Below are positions 1 through 5,955 of a stretch of 10,311 bases of DNA, piece by piece. A model generated the notes under the pieces. That model was not told the DNA's origin and did no database searches. It saw only the letters and a program-made list of their open reading frames with translations. The translations under genes and the position numbers were made by a program. The number at the start of each line of letters is the position of its first letter. Within the stretch, counting starts at the first letter, position 1. Source of the DNA: Maribacter sp. (lineage in GTDB: Bacteria > Bacteroidota > Bacteroidia > Flavobacteriales > Flavobacteriaceae); assembly GCA_030730545.1 (NCBI GenBank), contig JANQUX010000061.1:1-10311 (forward strand), read 5' to 3'.

Positions 1-1
1 A

Positions 2-1588
2 AAGGCTATACAAAATGGTATGACTTCGAATGTAATTGAAAAAGCATTTACCCGATTGCCTAAATCTGTACAAGACGAAACATCTGAATTTATTAAAGAA
101 AGTTTAAAACAACGTCTTTCAACCTTACCTGAGGCCGCAAAAGCATATGCTGAATACCTCAACAAAATCGTAGCTGTAACAGGCACCGAAAAAGACGATA
201 TTTTTACCATGATAAAGATGAAAAATGGTGATACAAAGGTTGAAGTAAAACGAATCTTATCAGACGAAAAAGACGAATTAATTTATTCGAGAATTTTTAA
301 CGATAGTCTAACCAAAGAACTTTGGGTTTACGGTTTAGGCGATGATGATGTTTTTAAGGTTGAAGGAAGTGAAAACCCTAAAACAAAATTAAGAATCATT
401 GGCGGTTATGGTAAAGACACATATAAAATCGAAAATAAGAAAAGGGTAAAATTATATGATTGGGAACATGAGAAAATAAATATCGAAGAACTAGAGCCTG
501 CCACATCGTTTACGAATAACTATGAAACAAATACTTTTCATTTTAGGTTCTTCGAACCTAATAGCAATATCTTAATTCCAAACATTGGCTTTAGAACAGA
601 TGATGGGTTCTTTTTAGGTGGCTCAAATACCTATACTCAAGATGGTATTGACGGCAATACTTTTAAACAACAACATAGTGTAAGCGCCAATTACTTTTTT
701 AAGTTTAAAGCAGCTGAAATTTCATATTCTGGCATGTATGGAAATGTATTTCCTGGATGGAATTTTGAAATGGACGCCTATTTCGCCAATGACCGTTATG
801 TTAGTAATTTCTTCGGATTTGGAAATGAAACTGTCAATAACGAAGATATGTTGAGTCGAGATTATTACAGGGGTAGAATTAGAACTTTCAAGGCAAGTGC
901 AGGGTTAGCCTTTTACAGTCTTCGTGTTAAAGGATTGTTTGAATCGTTCAAAGTAGCAAATAACCCTAATCGACTATTTACAACAGGGAATTTAAACGAT
1001 GCCGTTTTTGACAATCAAAATTATGGCGGAGCTGAACTGACCGGGGAATATGATAGAGATGATGCCGGAGATTTTCCTTCTAAAGCAATATCTTTTAGTT
1101 TTGCTGCCGGTTATAAAATGAACATTAATGACAATTCGAACAAATTCGGATATGCTTCTTTAAAGGTAGGTTTTGATCACAAATTAGAATCAACAGGTAA
1201 TTTGGTTTACAGCACAACAGCCGAGTATAAAGGATTGTTCGATTATAACGATGTATACTTTTATCATACCCCATCAATTGGTGGCGCTAATGGCTTACGT
1301 GGCTTCAGAGATGAAAGATTTACAGGTAAATCATACTTCTATCAATCATCAGACATTAAACTGAAGCTTAAAAGCTATGTTACAGCAGTTTCACCAATTA
1401 CCATTGGTATGTATGGCGGATTTGATTATGGTAGGGTTTGGATGCCAAATGAAGACTCTAATATATGGCATACATCACAAGGTGGCGGATTTTGGATAAG
1501 CAGTCTAAAAGCACTTACCCTTAATATAGGCTACTTCAACTCTAAAGAAAGTAATTTGATTCAGGTTGGTTTCGGTTTGTCCATTTAA
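2..1588 (+). CDS. Outer-membrane phosphoesterase/Omp85-type barrel protein, C-terminal part (5' end outside window)
   Basis: The reading frame is open from base 2 through the first ATG at 20, so the true start lies upstream and only about 528 C-terminal residues are seen. Counting from the ATG at 20, residues 40-120 carry the conserved stretch VTGTEKDDIF ... YGLGDDDVFKVEG, which in Bacteroidota follows a calcineurin-like metallophosphoesterase domain in proteins of over 1000 aa. Residues from about 170 to the end are a beta-barrel with alternating aromatic strands. LRGFRDERF at 426-434 matches the (V/L)RG(F/Y) loop-6 motif of Omp85/BamA-type barrels, and the protein ends in a hydrophobic strand (VGFGLSI), as outer-membrane barrels do. 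The phosphoesterase half is inferred from family knowledge and is not in the window. The protein probably sits in the outer membrane with the enzyme domain attached; its substrate is unknown. The next gene starts 44 bp downstream. Confidence 0.85.
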   Translation, partial: KAIQNGMTSNVIEKAFTRLPKSVQDETSEFIKESLKQRLSTLPEAAKAYAEYLNKIVAVTGTEKDDIFTMIKMKNGDTKVEVKRILSDEKDELIYSRIFNDSLTKELWVYGLGDDDVFKVEGSENPKTKLRIIGGYGKDTYKIENKKRVKLYDWEHEKINIEELEPATSFTNNYETNTFHFRFFEPNSNILIPNIGFRTDDGFFLGGSNTYTQDGIDGNTFKQQHSVSANYFFKFKAAEISYSGMYGNVFPGWNFEMDAYFANDRYVSNFFGFGNETVNNEDMLSRDYYRGRIRTFKASAGLAFYSLRVKGLFESFKVANNPNRLFTTGNLNDAVFDNQNYGGAELTGEYDRDDAGDFPSKAISFSFAAGYKMNINDNSNKFGYASLKVGFDHKLESTGNLVYSTTAEYKGLFDYNDVYFYHTPSIGGANGLRGFRDERFTGKSYFYQSSDIKLKLKSYVTAVSPITIGMYGGFDYGRVWMPNEDSNIWHTSQGGGFWISSLKALTLNIGYFNSKESNLIQVGFGLSI

Positions 1589-1632
1589 CACTAGTTTTAA
1601 TTTTTGTAATTTTCTAAACCTTATTCAAAACC

Positions 1633-1926
1633 ATGAAACTAAGCAATTCATTTAAAGGTTCACTAAGAACATTTACTTACTTTATGGCTAGTGGAACACA
1701 CTCCATGTTAAAAGGCATTAATTATGTAGAGCTCTATGGAAATGAACCAAGTGCGATAGAAAGAGTCTTTGCCATATATACAAATGTTATTGAATTGGAT
1801 GGAAATGGTATTGTTATAAATGACAAGTACGCTCAGAAAAGGGCTACGGATTATTTGCATTCATATTATGATTCTACCTTTATAGTTCAACCACAATTTG
1901 AAGATTGGGAAATAGAATTACATTAA
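1633..1926 (+). CDS. Small uncharacterised protein, 97 aa
   Basis: The frame starts with ATG after an A-rich leader (TTCAAAACC before the ATG), the usual Bacteroidota initiation context. The protein is soluble-looking, with no signal peptide or membrane span. It has an aromatic, Ser/Thr-rich N-terminus (RTFTYFMASGTHSML, 12-26), a predicted amphipathic region around NEPSAIERVFAIYTNVIEL (37-55) and an acidic, aromatic C-terminus (FEDWEIELH). The composition and A/T-ending codon usage look like a genuine native gene. I do not recognise the family. It sits 44 bp after the barrel gene and 51 bp before the ATPase gene, all on the plus strand, so co-transcription is possible but not shown. A weak promoter-like TAATTTTC (1607-1614, one mismatch to TAnnTTTG) lies 18 bp upstream. 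Confidence 0.8.
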   Translation: MKLSNSFKGSLRTFTYFMASGTHSMLKGINYVELYGNEPSAIERVFAIYTNVIELDGNGIVINDKYAQKRATDYLHSYYDSTFIVQPQFEDWEIELH

Positions 1927-1930
1927 TAAT

Positions 1931-1950
1931 TTAAAGTTCAAATAAAGGAT
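1931..1950 (+). repeat. Copy A of an 18-20 nt gene-end repeat
   Basis: The sequence TTAAAGTTCAAATAAAGGAT starts four bases after the stop codon of the 97-aa gene. It matches copy B (2774-2793) at 18 of 20 positions, and copy C (9667-9684, minus strand) at 17 of 18. The bases just upstream are also shared with copy B: ATAATT precedes both, with three extra bases in B. Copies A and B are direct repeats on either side of the ATPase gene. The function is unknown. Confidence 0.6.
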
Positions 1951-1977
1951 CATTAAAATCATAGAAAAACCTGAATA

Positions 1978-2769
1978 GTGTCATATATATCCAAAGTAAA
2001 CATCGATTGTCCCCGTGAAAAGCCTTTCCCTTTTGATATATCTGCGATCAAGTATGCCAAAGACCTCGATTTTTCCAACCCTGTCACCTTCATCATCGGC
2101 GATAACGGTACTGGTAAAAGCACCCTATTGGAGACTCTTGCAGTTAGGCTACAGCTTCCGAACATGGACGGTTCTTCCTATGGAAAAAGAGGGTTTGAGG
2201 CTGCGAGGACTCTAGTGGAATTCCTTTCCATAGTATGGACAATAGATAGACCTCGAGGATTCTTTTTAAGGGCAGAGGATTTTGGAAACCTGTTGAATGG
2301 TATCCAGAACGAGGACAACAGGCAGTCCACCTTTTTTGAGGATATTAAAGGGGTGGTGCCGGAAGGTGTTCTAAAATCCATGCGCGATAATTCGAACTAT
2401 CAAATACATGCAATGCGTAAAAACTATGGTCAAGACCTCCAAGGCTTTTCACACGGGGAGGCCTACTTCAAGATAATGAATGATAAGATAAATCAACGCG
2501 GCATATATCTATTGGACGAACCTGAGGCGGCACTATCCCCCTCAAAACAGCTTTCGTTACTATATTTTATCAAGGAACATCTGAAGAACAACATGTCCCA
2601 GTTCATAGTGGCCACACATTCACCTATGCTGATGGCTTACCCAGGAGCGACAATATATCAAATTTCGGATGACACCATGAAAAAGGTAGATTTCGAGGAA
2701 ACAGAACACTATTCAATAACAAGGTCTTTTTTAAATAATCCCGATGCCTATCTTAGACATCTAGAATAA
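1978..2769 (+). CDS. Stand-alone AAA/ABC-like ATPase (AAA_21-type predicted ATPase), 263 aa
   Basis: The protein is a soluble P-loop ATPase of the ABC/SMC-like class. Walker A is GDNGTGKST (41-49). A signature-like FSHGEAY lies at 157-163, Walker B with catalytic glutamate is YLLDEPEAALSP (177-188), and the switch histidine is in ATHSP (H214). There are no membrane spans, TOPRIM or nuclease domain, so this is the short single-domain form, whose length (about 230-265 aa) fits the family. The start is GTG at 1978: an in-frame stop lies at 1972-1974, and MSYISKVNID aligns with the usual N-terminus of the family. Its codons favour C-ending forms (CTC, ATC, TTC, GAC) and sampled lines are somewhat richer in GC than the flanking genes, suggesting separate ancestry. 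It is bracketed by direct repeats at 1931-1950 and 2774-2793. The cellular role of this family is not established. Confidence 0.9.
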   Translation: MSYISKVNIDCPREKPFPFDISAIKYAKDLDFSNPVTFIIGDNGTGKSTLLETLAVRLQLPNMDGSSYGKRGFEAARTLVEFLSIVWTIDRPRGFFLRAEDFGNLLNGIQNEDNRQSTFFEDIKGVVPEGVLKSMRDNSNYQIHAMRKNYGQDLQGFSHGEAYFKIMNDKINQRGIYLLDEPEAALSPSKQLSLLYFIKEHLKNNMSQFIVATHSPMLMAYPGATIYQISDDTMKKVDFEETEHYSITRSFLNNPDAYLRHLE

Positions 2770-2773
2770 TTGG

Positions 2774-2793
2774 CTAAAGTTTAAATAAAGGAT
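2774..2793 (+). repeat. Copy B of the gene-end repeat
   Basis: The sequence CTAAAGTTTAAATAAAGGAT lies four bases after the ATPase stop codon and two bases before the lipoprotein ATG. Its last 18 bases are identical to copy C at 9667-9684 on the minus strand, and it is near-identical to copy A at 1931-1950. Its position lets it also act as the leader of the lipoprotein gene. Confidence 0.6.
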
Positions 2794-2795
2794 AA

Positions 2796-2966
2796 ATGAT
2801 GTTATTAAAAAGAATTTTATTGATAGCTATTTTTGGAGCGGTATTCTTAAGTTGCGAAACTGACTCGCTACCTTGTGAAGATGGGTATATAGAATTACCA
2901 GGTCAAAATGGACCTGTTTGCGTACCTGAAGGAGAAGTAAGAGCTATTGACATATTAACGCCTTAA
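2796..2966 (+). CDS. Small predicted lipoprotein, 56 aa
   Basis: The frame starts at the tandem ATG ATG (2796 or 2799). It encodes a short charged N-region (MMLLKR), a hydrophobic helix LLIAIFGAVF (8-17) and a Bacteroidota-style lipobox FLSC with the acceptor cysteine at C20, indicating signal peptidase II processing and lipid anchoring. The mature part is only about 37 aa, acidic, with two further cysteines (C27, C42) framing CEDGYIELPGQNGPVC, which could form a disulphide. The stop is TAA at 2964-2966. It lies 26 bp after the ATPase gene and 17 bp before the HD-Pycsar gene on the same strand, so translation with the latter is plausible. I do not recognise a named family. The residues after C20 (ETDS) are not a clear surface-export signal, so inner versus outer membrane placement is open. 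Confidence 0.75.
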   Translation: MMLLKRILLIAIFGAVFLSCETDSLPCEDGYIELPGQNGPVCVPEGEVRAIDILTP

Positions 2967-2983
2967 ATTCAAAATAAACCACC

Positions 2984-4195
2984 ATGTCTAAAATAGTTTC
3001 TACAGCCGAAGAATTTGCCATTAATCTATTAACTGGCAATACTGACCCAAGATATCTTTACCATAATCTTAGGCATACCCAACGTGTTGTAGATGGTACG
3101 AAAGAACTTATTACTGGTGAAAAAATTAGTGATGAAGAGAGCGAGTTACTTTTAGTTGCTGCTTGGTTTCATGACCTTGGGTACACTATATCTATTGAGA
3201 ACCATGAAGAGCATAGTTGCCAATTATCTAGAGATTTTTTAGCTAAAAATAATTGTACACCAACTTTTATTACCAGTGTGTGCGACCTAATTTTAGCAAC
3301 TAAAAAAGGGTACGAGCCAAAAAATGAATTAGAAAGAATAATTCGCGATGCAGATTCTTCTCATTTTCATGTCAAGAGTTTCATGGTCTCGACAGAGTTA
3401 TTGCGTGAAGAGCTTTCGTCATTAGGAAAACAAAGTATTAAATCTGCCGATTGGCGCAAAGAGAATATTGCCTTATTACGAGCTAAACATCGTTTTTATA
3501 CCGACTATGCTATAAAGAATTGGCAAAAAGGGAAAGACAAGAATATTAAGAGGCTCATCAAAGCAAAAAAGAAGAATAAAGAGCTCATTAAAAAGGAAAG
3601 TTTAAAAGCTAAATTTAAAGGAGAATTACCCGATCGGGGCATACAGACATTATATAGAGTTACACTAAGCAATCATTTAAAACTGAGTGATATTGCCGAT
3701 ACAAAGGCGAATATTTTACTTTCTGTAAATGCTATTATCGTTTCTATGGCATTGGCAAATTTGGTGCCTAAATTAGATAACCCTTCTAATGACTATCTAT
3801 TTTACCCTACATTTCTATTTATCATTTTTAGTGTAGTATCTATGGTGATGTCTATTATAGCTACCAAACCGAACGTAACCTCTGGTCAATTTACAGAAGA
3901 AGAGGTAAATACTAAAAAAGTGAACCTATTGTTCTTTGGTAATTTTCACAAGATGAAATTAGAGCAGTATAATTGGGCAATGTCAGAACTTATTAAAGAC
4001 AAAGATTATATCTATAGTTCATTAACTAAAGACCTTTATTTTCTTGGGATTGTTTTAGAAAGAAAATATAGAATTTTACGGTGGACGTATACCGTTTTTA
4101 TGGTAGGAATGATAATTTCAGTAATTGTATTTGGTGTTGCGCTGAAATTTTATGGTCCAGAACGAATATTAGAACTCCCCGTGATGCAGCCTTAA
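2984..4195 (+). CDS. HD-domain phosphohydrolase fused to a Pycsar-effector-type (DUF5706) membrane domain, 403 aa
   Basis: Residues 1-180 form an HD-superfamily domain: YHNLRHT (H31), WFHDLGY (H63-D64), HEEHS (74-78) and RDADSSH (D124) supply the expected metal ligands of a metal-dependent phosphohydrolase. A Lys-rich helical linker spans about 181-212. Residues 220-390 match the membrane domain of Pycsar effectors (PycTM, DUF5706), with the conserved LSDIADTKANILLSVNAIIV (234-253) entering the first span. The predicted spans are about 243-262, 271-294 and 366-389. In Pycsar defence the membrane effector responds to cCMP or cUMP and damages the inner membrane. Here no cyclase gene is nearby, and the fused HD domain suggests nucleotide hydrolysis or sensing, which is inference. 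The start is ATG at 2984 after an A-rich leader. The gene ends the plus-strand run and faces a minus-strand gene. Confidence 0.92.
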   Translation: MSKIVSTAEEFAINLLTGNTDPRYLYHNLRHTQRVVDGTKELITGEKISDEESELLLVAAWFHDLGYTISIENHEEHSCQLSRDFLAKNNCTPTFITSVCDLILATKKGYEPKNELERIIRDADSSHFHVKSFMVSTELLREELSSLGKQSIKSADWRKENIALLRAKHRFYTDYAIKNWQKGKDKNIKRLIKAKKKNKELIKKESLKAKFKGELPDRGIQTLYRVTLSNHLKLSDIADTKANILLSVNAIIVSMALANLVPKLDNPSNDYLFYPTFLFIIFSVVSMVMSIIATKPNVTSGQFTEEEVNTKKVNLLFFGNFHKMKLEQYNWAMSELIKDKDYIYSSLTKDLYFLGIVLERKYRILRWTYTVFMVGMIISVIVFGVALKFYGPERILELPVMQP

Positions 4196-4196
4196 G

Positions 4197-4211
4197 TAAA
4201 ACAGTGTTTTA
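4197..4211. terminator. Weak palindrome between convergent genes, possible terminator
   Basis: TAAAACAGTGTTTTA is a perfect 15-nt palindrome with centre G, two bases after the HD-Pycsar stop codon and 31 bp from the end of the convergent 41-aa gene. The A/T arms could give U-tracts on both strands, but the stem is weak and the loop too tight for a strong intrinsic terminator. It is listed only because of its position. Confidence 0.25.
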
Positions 4212-4241
4212 AATTTAAGAAGAATAAACTAACTGCATTAT

Positions 4242-4367
4242 TTAGACTCCGCAAGTCATTAGAAATATACACGTTAAAATTCCGATTGCAGCAATTACGA
4301 TAGTGAATTTTAAAGCTTTTGCAAAAGCTGGCTCTTTGATTTGATTATTAACATTTACCCTGGTCAT
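4242..4367 (-). CDS. 41-aa single-span membrane peptide
   Basis: The frame reads ATG at 4367 to TAA at 4242. It has a polar, charged N-terminus (MTRVNVNNQIKEPAFAKALK), then one hydrophobic segment from about residue 21 to 37 (FTIVIAAIGILTCIFLM), ending TCGV. The span has no clear cleavage site and the protein ends just after it, so an integral membrane peptide is likelier than a secreted one. An exact TAnnTTTG promoter element lies 24 bp upstream (4392-4399), which is the main support besides the clean hydropathy. It occupies most of the interval between the HD-Pycsar gene and the rubredoxin gene; the remaining 140 bp up to 4507 show no further gene. I do not recognise the family. It may be independent of the nitrate operon, or be transcribed by read-through from it. 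Confidence 0.5.
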   Translation of the reverse strand: MTRVNVNNQIKEPAFAKALKFTIVIAAIGILTCIFLMTCGV

Positions 4368-4391
4368 GAGCGGTTATTTAGAATTATACCA

Positions 4392-4399
4392 CAAATTTA
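4392..4399 (-). promoter_or_regulatory. Bacteroidota -7 promoter element (TAAATTTG)
   Basis: On the minus strand TAAATTTG is an exact match to the TAnnTTTG element used by Bacteroidota primary sigma factor, 24 bp upstream of the 41-aa ORF start. It is followed by TGGTATAAT, also -10-like. I see no convincing -33 TTG at the right spacing, so the call rests on the single element and its location. Confidence 0.4.
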
Positions 4400-4507
4400 T
4401 GCCGAAACATTCTAGAGTTTTAACTTCATAAATGAATTTCTTGTCTCCATTGCACTTATTCTAAGTCATTGGCATCATGTAACGTATTATTTTACAGATA
4501 GTTGTCT

Positions 4508-5944
4508 TTAACTCATTTGTATCATTGCCTCTTTAAACGTAGCTTTTGGAGCCGAACACATTGGGCACTCATACGCATCATCAATATCTTCAAATTTGGT
4601 GCCTGCGGCAATATTAAATTCCTCATCACCAAAAGTTGCGTCATAAACCGTTAAGCAGTCTTGACATTGATATAACGATTGTGTTGCTTCTACAATTTCT
4701 ACGCTAGTAGTTTCCTCATCATCTTCAGCGCGACCCAATTGATCAAAGTACATTTTACTTAACTCCATTAACAACCCAGGTAATTCGATCTTATCAATAT
4801 CTTGGGCATAGGTAATATACTTTTGACTATTAGGGTCAAAATGCTCGAAATGCAACACGTTATACGTAGGGCGAACTTCAAATTCTTTAACAATGGTGGG
4901 CAAACTATTCTTTTCAATAATCACCGAGGCAAAGTGCGAACGTTTACCCACCTCATTGCTAATACCAAATGTTAGGCCGTAGGTACTAATATCATTTTGA
5001 TCAAAACTCCGAACCAAATACTTCTTTAACTCAAGCGCTTCGCCATCATCAATAGGCACATGCCAGTTCATCTCTAATTGAGAATGCCTTACATTGATTC
5101 CTTTTTTGCCTAAAAAGCGCTCTAAGGCTGGTCTGCTAGATTTTTTTATCCCTTTTACTACAAATGATTTCCATGGGGTAATACAGATTTTACCAATACT
5201 GTTGTCCAAACAAAATCCACAGAATTCCTTTAGAAATGATAGGTCATATTTATTGTTTCTCCAGTAAAGCCCTAGCCAATACATATCTGATCCCAAACGG
5301 TTCATACCCTCATAGTAAGGGAAGGTTTGAAAAGGAACTTTTAATTCCTTCTCCATTGTTTTATTATTGGTCTCTAAATTCTTGTTCATGACAAAAAACA
5401 ACTCATCTATGTCCGTAATATCTTCGTAAATTTCTTCAAACTGTTTGGAGATGGAATTGATATCCCAACTATAAATAAGCACCGGATAAAAAGCAGATGA
5501 TTTCCAGTGTGGTAGTTTAATATTCAAGTACCAATAATCTTCTTGATCAGATGCTATAAAGTTGAGGTTACCACTAAAAATAGGAACTAAGCGTTGTTTT
5601 GGATCTGTAATATTGATTTTCAATTTCGGTAAAAAATCAAATCCTTCTAAAATATATAAGTAGGTAGAACCCTTTAACCAATGCGTCATATCAAAAATAT
5701 CTGCAGATACATACGAACTGACAATGTTCTGATAAGTACGATTGGCAATAATATCGGTATTGAATTTCGAGATACTTTCTAGTTGTTCTTCTTTTGCATC
5801 CTTCAGGGGAAACAAAATATCTTGTCGAGACCCGAAATTTACACTTGTGAGTCCGGCAGACTCCAGCATGGTAATAATATCTTTCAATTCACCAGGAGAG
5901 GTTACTCCTCCTTTTATCAATATTCTATGAAGATCATCATTCAT
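4508..5944 (-). CDS. Rubredoxin-domain protein with nitrite/sulfite-reductase-like scaffold, 478 aa
   Basis: The C-terminal part, about 424-471, is a rubredoxin: C427-x2-C430 and C460-P-M-C463 form the Fe(Cys)4 site, with VYDATFGDEEFNIAAGTKFEDIDDAYECP between them. It is slightly atypical: L and S replace the glycines after the two knuckles, and Tyr replaces the usual Trp before the second. The first 400 residues resemble nitrite/sulfite reductase ferredoxin-like half-domains: ILIKGGVTSPGEL with SVNFGSRQDILF (9-45), ICITPWKSFVVKGI (253-266) and TYGLTFGIS (321-329). The only other cysteines are C242, C245 and C254, so the CX5C/CX3C siroheme-[4Fe-4S] ligands are missing. It is probably an electron-transfer or scaffold partner of the nitrate reductase encoded 11 bp upstream, in the same operon. 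Cytoplasmic; no signal peptide. Confidence 0.93.
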   Translation of the reverse strand: MNDDLHRILIKGGVTSPGELKDIITMLESAGLTSVNFGSRQDILFPLKDAKEEQLESISKFNTDIIANRTYQNIVSSYVSADIFDMTHWLKGSTYLYILEGFDFLPKLKINITDPKQRLVPIFSGNLNFIASDQEDYWYLNIKLPHWKSSAFYPVLIYSWDINSISKQFEEIYEDITDIDELFFVMNKNLETNNKTMEKELKVPFQTFPYYEGMNRLGSDMYWLGLYWRNNKYDLSFLKEFCGFCLDNSIGKICITPWKSFVVKGIKKSSRPALERFLGKKGINVRHSQLEMNWHVPIDDGEALELKKYLVRSFDQNDISTYGLTFGISNEVGKRSHFASVIIEKNSLPTIVKEFEVRPTYNVLHFEHFDPNSQKYITYAQDIDKIELPGLLMELSKMYFDQLGRAEDDEETTSVEIVEATQSLYQCQDCLTVYDATFGDEEFNIAAGTKFEDIDDAYECPMCSAPKATFKEAMIQMS

Positions 5945-5955
5945 GTTTCGCTGTT

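Noticed and set aside
1931..2793. Integron attC sites for the repeats flanking the ATPase gene
   Set aside because: The repeats contain GTTCAAA or GTTTAAA, not the GTTRRRY core, and lack the paired inverted core and folded structure of attC.
4478..4496. TGTAA ... TTACA inverted repeat near the 3' end of the rubredoxin gene
   Set aside because: Five-bp AT-rich arms with a nine-base spacer are expected by chance, and there is no T-run suggesting a terminator.
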